Source: G021776435 sp046756245
GTDB lineage: Bacteria > Pseudomonadota > Alphaproteobacteria > Caulobacterales > Parvularculaceae
NCBI GenBank assembly: GCA_046756245.1
Contig: JBHHVZ010000078.1
Location: forward strand, 1 to 13,194
DNA: 13,194 nt
Reading direction: 5' to 3'
A program made the position numbers and the translations under genes. Below, piece after piece: positions 5,953 to 11,161 of the stretch. The stretch's first letter is position 1. Each line of letters begins with the position of its first letter. The notes under the pieces were generated by a model. That model was given only the letters and a program-made list of their open reading frames with translations. It searched no databases and was not told the DNA's origin.

Positions 5953-7293
5953 ATGAGCGACACGCCATCCGCACCGGTTCGTTCGCAGAACATATTCGTC
6001 AGGATATTCCGGAACGCATCGTTTCTCATGAGCGGGAAGTTCGGGGCCGGCGTGCTGGGATTGGTTTATCTCGCCATCGCCGCGCGGGCGCTCGGGACGA
6101 CGGATTTCGGCGTTCTTGTCGTCGTTCAGGCCTACGCCATGACGATTGCTGCGCTGGCGCGGTTTCAGTCCTGGCAGGCGGTCATTCATTTCGGTTCAAA
6201 ATTTCTCGAAGGCAGGGACGATTCGGGATTTCAGAAACTCATCGTCTTCACCACGGCGATCGACGTCATAAGCGCGGCGTTCGCGGTGGCGGTCGCGCTC
6301 GTCGCCGCGCCGTTCATGGGCCGGCTCATGGGCTGGCCGGAAGAGGCGATGCAGGCAGTCTACGTCTATTGCTTCGTCATTCCGTTCCTGTTCGCCGCGA
6401 CGCCGACCGGGGTGTTGCGGTTGTTCGACCGCTACAAGACGCTCGGCGCGCAGCTTCTGGTAATGCCGCTGACGCGCGTCGCAGGCGCGCTTATCGTCTG
6501 GGCGGCGGGCGGCGGGCTGATCGGCTTCCTCATTGTGTGGATGGCGTCGGGCTTTCTCGACGGGATGAGCCTGTGGATGCTCGGCGCCCGCGCGCTCGCC
6601 CGCAAGAAAAACCTGAAAAGCTGGCGCGTCGACTGGCGAAACGCATTAAGAGGCGAGCGCGGCTGGTGGCCCTTCGTCATTAAATCGAATCTGTCGGGCA
6701 CGGCCGACCTCGCCAATATGGATCTGCCCGTGCTGATTGTCGGCGCGATGCTCGGTCCGGCGCCGGCCGGCCTCGTCAAGCTGGCGATCAATGTGACCAA
6801 CTGGCTCTCCAAACCCGCCTTGCTGATCGACCAGTCGGTCATGCCGGAGCTTTCACGCCTCGCTGTTCAGGGCAAGATCGCCGAAATGCGATCGGTTGCG
6901 CTCAAAAGCGGATTCTTCACGGGACTGGCGAGCAGCCCGATCGTCTTTATTCTGATTTTCTTCAGCGCGCCGATCGTCGTGCTGATCGCCGGCGAGGAAT
7001 TTCGCGCCGCCGCCGGCGTCACGGCGATTATCGCCGGCGCGTTGATGATCAAGCTGTTCGGGTCGGCGCTCGAGCCCGGCCTGTTGTCGCTGGGGCGCGC
7101 CGGCAGGGTGCTGACGGCGCAGGCGCTCTCCAGCCTTGTCCATGTGGCGTCGTTATGGCTGCTTTTGCCTGTTTTCGGGGTCGAAGGGGCCGGCTGGGCG
7201 CGGATGGCGGCGATGGCGGCGCTGGTGGGAACGCTGGCGCTGCAGCTGGCGATCATCACCCGGGGCGGGTCCCCAAAAGCCGTAAAACACTGA
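5953..7293 (+). CDS. Oligosaccharide/lipid flippase, MOP superfamily (Wzx-like)
   Basis: This 446-residue polytopic inner-membrane protein resembles Wzx-type polysaccharide translocases. The N-terminal stretch FLMSGKFGAGVLGLVYLAIAARALGTTDFG is the typical first helix pair and loop (R-x-LG-x-x-x-FG) of the family. Hydrophobic segments recur about every 30-40 residues, consistent with about 12 helices, and the length is in the usual 400-500 range. It would move a lipid-linked sugar or other lipid across the inner membrane. No Wzy polymerase, Wzz or glycosyltransferase gene is beside it, so a standard O-antigen or capsule locus is unlikely; it follows the phosphoesterase and nucleotidyltransferase genes in the same direction. 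The gene ends in TGA at 7291-7293 and is followed by 105 bases before the TIR-WD40 gene. Confidence 0.83.
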   Translation: MSDTPSAPVRSQNIFVRIFRNASFLMSGKFGAGVLGLVYLAIAARALGTTDFGVLVVVQAYAMTIAALARFQSWQAVIHFGSKFLEGRDDSGFQKLIVFTTAIDVISAAFAVAVALVAAPFMGRLMGWPEEAMQAVYVYCFVIPFLFAATPTGVLRLFDRYKTLGAQLLVMPLTRVAGALIVWAAGGGLIGFLIVWMASGFLDGMSLWMLGARALARKKNLKSWRVDWRNALRGERGWWPFVIKSNLSGTADLANMDLPVLIVGAMLGPAPAGLVKLAINVTNWLSKPALLIDQSVMPELSRLAVQGKIAEMRSVALKSGFFTGLASSPIVFILIFFSAPIVVLIAGEEFRAAAGVTAIIAGALMIKLFGSALEPGLLSLGRAGRVLTAQALSSLVHVASLWLLLPVFGVEGAGWARMAAMAALVGTLALQLAIITRGGSPKAVKH

Positions 7294-7398
7294 GCGCGAG
7301 GCCCCATTTCCGAACCGGTTCAATTTGGCTATGCTTGAAGCCGGAACGATCCAGAGCAAGTTTGCACGCAATCTTGGGGAAACGGGGGAGCGGGGGCC

Positions 7399-9495
7399 TT
7401 GGCGAGAAGCGTTTTCATTTCCTATGCGCGCGAGGACCGCGCCAAGGTCGAGAAGCTCGCAAGAGCGCTCGAAGAGCACGGCCTTTCCGTCTGGTGGGAT
7501 CCGAAGATCAAAACCGGCGCCGGATTCCGCCAGGAAATTTCGGAAGCGCTCGCCGGCGCCCATGCGGTCATCGTCATGTGGTCGCAGTATTCGGTTGGGT
7601 CGCGCTTTGTCTGCGACGAAGCCGATGAGGGCGCTTCGAAAGATATTCTGTTCCCGGCGCTTCTCGACAATGTCGACATTCCGCTCGGCTTCCGGCAGAT
7701 CCAGACAGCCGATCTCACTCATTGGCGGGGCAGGGCGGGCGACCCGGCGCTCTTGGCTTTCGTCGAGACGATCGCGGAATTTCTGGGCGCCGCCCGGCGG
7801 CGCAGCGGCGAACCGGTGCCGGCGCCGCCCGAAGACGGCGCGCCGGCCGAATCGCGCCCGGCGCCGAAGCCGAAAAGGGCGCCGCCAAAGCGCAAGCAGT
7901 CTTATACGACGACCGGCGCCAAGAGGCGCCTGGCGCTGATCACGCAGTCGCTTTTGCTCGCCTTGTTGATCGCCGCCGGCTTCGGCGCGCTCGCCTATAC
8001 GTCCGACTTTGTGTTCCCCGAATACAGGCCGATCTTTATCGGCGCGATGGCGGTGCTGGCGTTCCTTTCGCGGTACGGAACGCTGGAAGCGGACAGAGCG
8101 GCGGGGGCCGCGTCGCTGGCGCTGCTGTCGCGCTCGTTTCTGGCGCTCATCCTGTTTTCCATGATCAGCATTGCGCCTGTCGTGCTCGAGGGCCGGCTTT
8201 ACGCCGCCGCGCTCGAAGGCGTTCAGATCAGAGGCATCGAAGGCGCCGACATCAACGGCGTGACGCTCGACGACAAGGGCGAGCGGCTGCTGACCGCGTC
8301 GGACGATTCCACCGTGCGGTTGTGGGACGCAAAGACAGGCGTCCAGCTCGGCGAATTCAGCGACCACGAACACTGGGTTTGGGCGGCGGATTTTTCGCCG
8401 GACGGCTCAAAGGCCGTGTCGGCTTCGCGCGATCTGACGGCGCGCATCTGGTCGACCGAGAACGGCGCGGCGCTGCAGACGCTGAGCGGACACCTGCGCA
8501 GCGTTTACGACGTCGTCTGGCATCCGGGCGGCGAAGCGGTCGCGACCGCGAGCAGCGACAACACGGTGATCATCTGGAATCCTGTCGATGGAACTGCTGT
8601 GAGGACAATCGGCGGGCACAATGACAGCGTCAACGCTATCGATTTCAGCCCCGACGGCGATCTTCTTGCGTCGGTTTCCGCTGACGGCAATGTGCGGTTA
8701 TGGAACTGGCGCACCGGCGCGCGGCTGACGACGGTCGGGCTGGGCTCCGCAGGCGATGACATCGCCTTCAGCGGCGACGGCGCCTATTTCGCCGCCGCTG
8801 GCGAAAACGGCAAGGCGCGCGCATGGGATACGGCTGCGCGCCGGCGCGTCATGGAGGTCGATCACGGCGCGAAGGCGTTCGCCGTTCGCTTTGTCGACGG
8901 CGGCCGCAAGCTCGCCACTGGCGGCATCGACGGAATCGTCCGTATATGGAGCGTGCCTGACGGCGAGATGCTCTCCGAACTCGAAGGCCATAAGGACGCC
9001 GTGCGCGCGCTCGACGCAGGTCCGGACGGCACGGTTCTCGCAAGCGGATCGCGCGATAATACAGCCCGGCTGTGGGATGTGGCGGGCGGCGAACAGATTC
9101 AGATCATGGGCCATGTGGACTCGGCCATAAGTCTGCCGATTGCGATTGATTTGCCGCCGGTGTTCGTCGCCTCGCGCGCGCCGGTCCCGGTGAAATTTTT
9201 CGACCAGCCCGAAACGGGCGGTCTGCTGCTCGCCAAGGGCGTCGGCATAGCGTTCGCAGCCCTCGTGATCGGCCTGTTGCTCAAAGGGTTGTTGTGGTTA
9301 GTCCGCTTGAGGCCCCTGGCGCGCTGGGTTCTGACGACGGCGCTGTTCTTGATCGCCGCTTATGTGGGGCTGCTGATGGCGTCGGCGCTGCCGGGCGAGG
9401 CGCTAAGTTTATGGCTGACGCTCGCCTTCGCGCCGGCGGCGGCCTTCGCGCTGTTACGCTGGATCCTGCGGGCGCTTGTTTTCCGGTCGCGTTAA
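7399..9495 (+). CDS. TIR domain - transmembrane - seven-blade WD40 - transmembrane protein
   Basis: This 698-residue protein starts at TTG (7399-7401), eight bases after GGGGGAG; no in-frame ATG precedes it. Residues 4-110 are a bacterial TIR domain: VFISYAREDR, VWWDPKIKTG, and the helix with E74 in WSQYSVGSRFVCDEADEG, matching the S-x-W-x-x-x-E catalytic site of TIR NADases except that Phe replaces the Trp. A Pro/Lys-rich linker (about 133-176) leads to two or three hydrophobic helices (178-200, about 210-225, 243-263). Seven WD40 repeats follow (about 281-574), each ending in a motif such as VRLWD, ARIWS, VIIWN, VRLWN, ARAWD, VRIWS or ARLWD, enough for one closed propeller. Three more helices (613-636, 642-664, 668-690) end the chain. 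With positive linker residues inside, the propeller would be periplasmic if three helices precede it. Function is unknown: membrane sensing, defence or signalling are all possible. Confidence 0.85.
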   Translation: MARSVFISYAREDRAKVEKLARALEEHGLSVWWDPKIKTGAGFRQEISEALAGAHAVIVMWSQYSVGSRFVCDEADEGASKDILFPALLDNVDIPLGFRQIQTADLTHWRGRAGDPALLAFVETIAEFLGAARRRSGEPVPAPPEDGAPAESRPAPKPKRAPPKRKQSYTTTGAKRRLALITQSLLLALLIAAGFGALAYTSDFVFPEYRPIFIGAMAVLAFLSRYGTLEADRAAGAASLALLSRSFLALILFSMISIAPVVLEGRLYAAALEGVQIRGIEGADINGVTLDDKGERLLTASDDSTVRLWDAKTGVQLGEFSDHEHWVWAADFSPDGSKAVSASRDLTARIWSTENGAALQTLSGHLRSVYDVVWHPGGEAVATASSDNTVIIWNPVDGTAVRTIGGHNDSVNAIDFSPDGDLLASVSADGNVRLWNWRTGARLTTVGLGSAGDDIAFSGDGAYFAAAGENGKARAWDTAARRRVMEVDHGAKAFAVRFVDGGRKLATGGIDGIVRIWSVPDGEMLSELEGHKDAVRALDAGPDGTVLASGSRDNTARLWDVAGGEQIQIMGHVDSAISLPIAIDLPPVFVASRAPVPVKFFDQPETGGLLLAKGVGIAFAALVIGLLLKGLLWLVRLRPLARWVLTTALFLIAAYVGLLMASALPGEALSLWLTLAFAPAAAFALLRWILRALVFRSR

Positions 9496-9515
9496 TAGCA
9501 AGGAGACAAACAAGA

Positions 9516-9543
9516 TGTCCGGACCGTGTGAACGGTCCGGACA
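9516..9543. terminator. Perfect 12-bp hairpin between convergent genes
   Basis: TGTCCGGACCGT (9516-9527) and ACGGTCCGGACA (9532-9543) are exact inverted copies around a GTGA loop. The hairpin sits between the stop of the TIR-WD40 gene (9495) and the stop of the small membrane protein gene (9580 side), so it may end both transcripts. On the minus strand it is followed by the fairly T-rich TCTTGTTTGTCTCC; on the plus strand no T-run follows, so intrinsic termination is more likely for the minus-strand gene. Confidence 0.6.
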
Positions 9544-9579
9544 ATGGATCGCCTCGAGACGTTTTGAGTGCGCCGCTAT

Positions 9580-10005
9580 TTACGCCGGAGCCGCCTTTGA
9601 TGCGCCCTCAGGCTTGTACACGGCGGCGAGCACCACGCCGGCGACAACCGCCATTACGACGTCGACCAGCACCCAGACGATTGTCGTCGTCGCCGTAATC
9701 GGCAGATAGGAATGCCAGGCGATGTCGATGCCGGCGTAAAGCAGGCCTATCATGAGGCCGTAGCGCGCGCCCTCGGCGAGCCCCTTGCCCTCGCGGCCCT
9801 TCACGAAGATATAGCAGAACATTACCGTGTTGAGCAGATAACCGAGCAGCATGACCGCCATCAGCGAATCCCGCTCGGCTGTCGGGCGGTATATCGCCTC
9901 CAGACTTTCAAGCTGCGCTTTGAAAAGATATTCCGCCCCCATCGCCATAATGGCGTAGGCTACGTAAACCGCGACTACAGAAAGTGCGAACCGTTTGACG
10001 TTCAT
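9580..10005 (-). CDS. Small integral membrane protein of unknown function, four predicted helices
   Basis: I do not recognise this 141-residue protein. It has four hydrophobic segments (about 6-24, 48-68, 82-100, 106-130). A short polar loop with two acidic residues, LESLEAIYRPTAERD (32-46), follows the first helix, and a basic loop VKGREGKG (68-75) lies between the second and third. The third segment carries D94, W97 and H98 within or next to the membrane, which could matter for function. The start is the ATG at 10003-10005, because GGGAGG lies about six bases upstream; a longer frame to 10026 has no such site. An extended -10 promoter stands about 60 bases upstream. It is a separate transcription unit from the metallo-beta-lactamase gene, 111 bases away on the same strand, and converges on the TIR-WD40 gene. 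Confidence 0.75.
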   Translation of the reverse strand: MNVKRFALSVVAVYVAYAIMAMGAEYLFKAQLESLEAIYRPTAERDSLMAVMLLGYLLNTVMFCYIFVKGREGKGLAEGARYGLMIGLLYAGIDIAWHSYLPITATTTIVWVLVDVVMAVVAGVVLAAVYKPEGASKAAPA

Positions 10006-10036
10006 CAGGATCCTCCCTCTGTTCAATCGTTATCGT

Positions 10037-10047
10037 ATTCGTCGAAT
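10037..10047. promoter_or_regulatory. Palindrome ATTCG-T-CGAAT in the leader of the small membrane protein gene
   Basis: ATTCG (10037-10041) and CGAAT (10043-10047) are perfect inverted copies around one T. The site lies between the predicted transcription start and the start codon, where a bound repressor would block elongation. It is short and could be chance. Confidence 0.25.
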
Positions 10048-10064
10048 CAGAACAGAATTTGAAC

Positions 10065-10073
10065 ATTATATCA
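10065..10073 (-). promoter_or_regulatory. Extended -10 promoter of the small membrane protein gene
   Basis: Read on the minus strand this is TGATATAAT, a perfect TGn plus TATAAT extended -10 element. There is no -35 at 17 bases, which extended -10 promoters do not need. A TTGACT hexamer overlaps just upstream but is too close to TATAAT to pair with it. The start would fall near 10058, leaving a leader of about 50 bases. Confidence 0.5.
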
Positions 10074-10116
10074 GAGTCAAGACGATCCGTCTCCCTTCAG
10101 AGAACAGGCGGCGCCG

Positions 10117-10980
10117 TTAAAACGCATTGACCGGCAGCTTCAGATAGACGACGCCGTTGTCCTCGGGCGGCGGCATTTCGCCGGCCCGCATATTTACCTG
10201 CACCGAGGGCAGGATGAGCCGCGGCATTTCGAGGGTCTTGTCGCGGGCTTCGCGCATGGCGGCGAAGTCGTCTTCGCTGACGCCGGCGCGGATATGGATG
10301 TTTTCGCGCTTCTGTTCGCCGACGCTCGTCTCCCATTTGTAGTCGTTGCGGCCCGGCGCCTTGTAGTCGTGGCACATGAAGAGACGCGTTTCATCGGGAA
10401 GGGCGAAAATTATTTGGATGGACCGATAAAGCGCGCGGGCGTCGCCGTCCGGAAAATCGCAACGCGCCGTTCCGTAATCGGGCATGAACAGCGTGTCGCC
10501 GACAAAGGCGGCGTCGCCGATGACATAGGTGATGCAGGCCGGCGTATGGCCGGGCGTATGTATTACGCGCGCCTGCAGGTCGCCGATTCTGAAAACATCG
10601 CCCTCATCGAACAGAATGTCGAACTGGCTTCCGTCGCGCCGAAATTCGGGCTCGGCGTTGAAAATCTCGCCAAAAGTTTTCTGAACCGCCGTTATATGAA
10701 CGCCGATGCCCGTCTTGCCGCCGAGCTTTTGTTTCAGATAGGACGCAGCCGAAAGATGATCCGCATGCGCATGGGTTTCGAAAATCCACTCGGTCTTGAG
10801 AGCGTTCGAAGATACGAAATCGACAATCCGGTCGGCCGACGCCGCAGATGAGCGGCCAGACGCCGGGTCGTAATCGAGCACGGAGTCAATAATCGCGCAG
10901 CGCTTCGTCGCCGGATCGGCGACCACATGGCTGATCGTAAATGTATCTTCATCGAAAAAGCCGGTGACTTCGGGATTCAT
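10117..10980 (-). CDS. MBL-fold metallo-hydrolase, ETHE1/Blh persulfide dioxygenase-like
   Basis: This 287-residue protein has the metallo-beta-lactamase metal motif HAHADH (H70, H72, D74, H75), then H145 in TPGHTP, D162 in GDTLF and H204 in CHDY. The opening PEVTGFFDEDTFTISHVVAD and the VLDYDPASGR segment (34-43) resemble the Blh-like hydrolases of BigR-controlled operons and the ETHE1 persulfide dioxygenases, which oxidise glutathione persulfide in sulfide detoxification. The N-terminal DUF442 phosphatase-like domain of Blh is absent, as is any rhodanese domain, and no ArsR/BigR regulator gene adjoins it. The start is the ATG at 10978-10980, seven bases after GGGGAG; a frame five codons longer exists but lacks this spacing. 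Glyoxalase II-like hydrolysis is the other option. It is transcribed away from the squalene-hopene cyclase gene. Confidence 0.82.
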   Translation of the reverse strand: MNPEVTGFFDEDTFTISHVVADPATKRCAIIDSVLDYDPASGRSSAASADRIVDFVSSNALKTEWIFETHAHADHLSAASYLKQKLGGKTGIGVHITAVQKTFGEIFNAEPEFRRDGSQFDILFDEGDVFRIGDLQARVIHTPGHTPACITYVIGDAAFVGDTLFMPDYGTARCDFPDGDARALYRSIQIIFALPDETRLFMCHDYKAPGRNDYKWETSVGEQKRENIHIRAGVSEDDFAAMREARDKTLEMPRLILPSVQVNMRAGEMPPPEDNGVVYLKLPVNAF

Positions 10981-11023
10981 CGGATGTCTCCCCATGAAGA
11001 TTTCTTTTCAATGCTTATTTTTC

Positions 11024-11035
11024 ATCATAAATGAT
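11024..11035. promoter_or_regulatory. AT-rich palindrome ATCAT-AA-ATGAT upstream of the MBL gene
   Basis: ATCAT (11024-11028) and ATGAT (11031-11035) are perfect inverted copies in an AT-rich patch (about 11005-11040) inside GC-rich DNA. On the minus strand the left half reads TATGAT, one base from a consensus -10, with no good -35. An operator overlapping the -10 is the usual arrangement for ArsR-type repressors such as BigR, which would suit a persulfide dioxygenase, but this link is inference. The rest of the 10981-11161 gap holds nothing else I can assign; the cyclase promoter must lie in it. Confidence 0.4.
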
Positions 11036-11161
11036 AAATGACAGAGATCGAGCGCCATCAAACCGGCTTCGCCGCAACTCAAATTCTCGGCTTGATCGGT
11101 AGAGACAAAGGGCGGCGCAGCCGTTACAAGCGGGGCCTCGAAAGGCAAGCTGGAGCCTCAT

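Noticed and set aside
7312..7321. Palindrome GAACCGGTTC between the flippase and TIR-WD40 genes
   Set aside because: A 10-bp perfect palindrome in GC-rich DNA is not rare and no promoter elements frame it, so I do not list it as an operator.
7153..8373. A 406-codon minus-strand open frame across the flippase end and the TIR region
   Set aside because: It spans two unrelated real genes and their spacer, is Arg/Gln-rich and has no domain.
7399..9495. Calling the TIR-WD40 gene part of a classical defence island
   Set aside because: No restriction, CRISPR, toxin-antitoxin, transposase or integrase gene is beside it; its neighbours are housekeeping or lipid genes.
9515..9709. A small plus-strand frame from ATG 9515 preceded by AAGGAGA, starting at the hairpin and running into the membrane protein gene antisense
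   Set aside because: The Shine-Dalgarno-like match is attractive, but the start lies inside a perfect hairpin and the peptide is Thr/Ala-rich shadow sequence of the opposite gene.
10075..10080. TTGACT on the minus strand as a -35 box for the small membrane protein
   Set aside because: It lies only four bases from TATAAT, and at the 17-base distance there is no -10; the extended -10 explains the promoter better.
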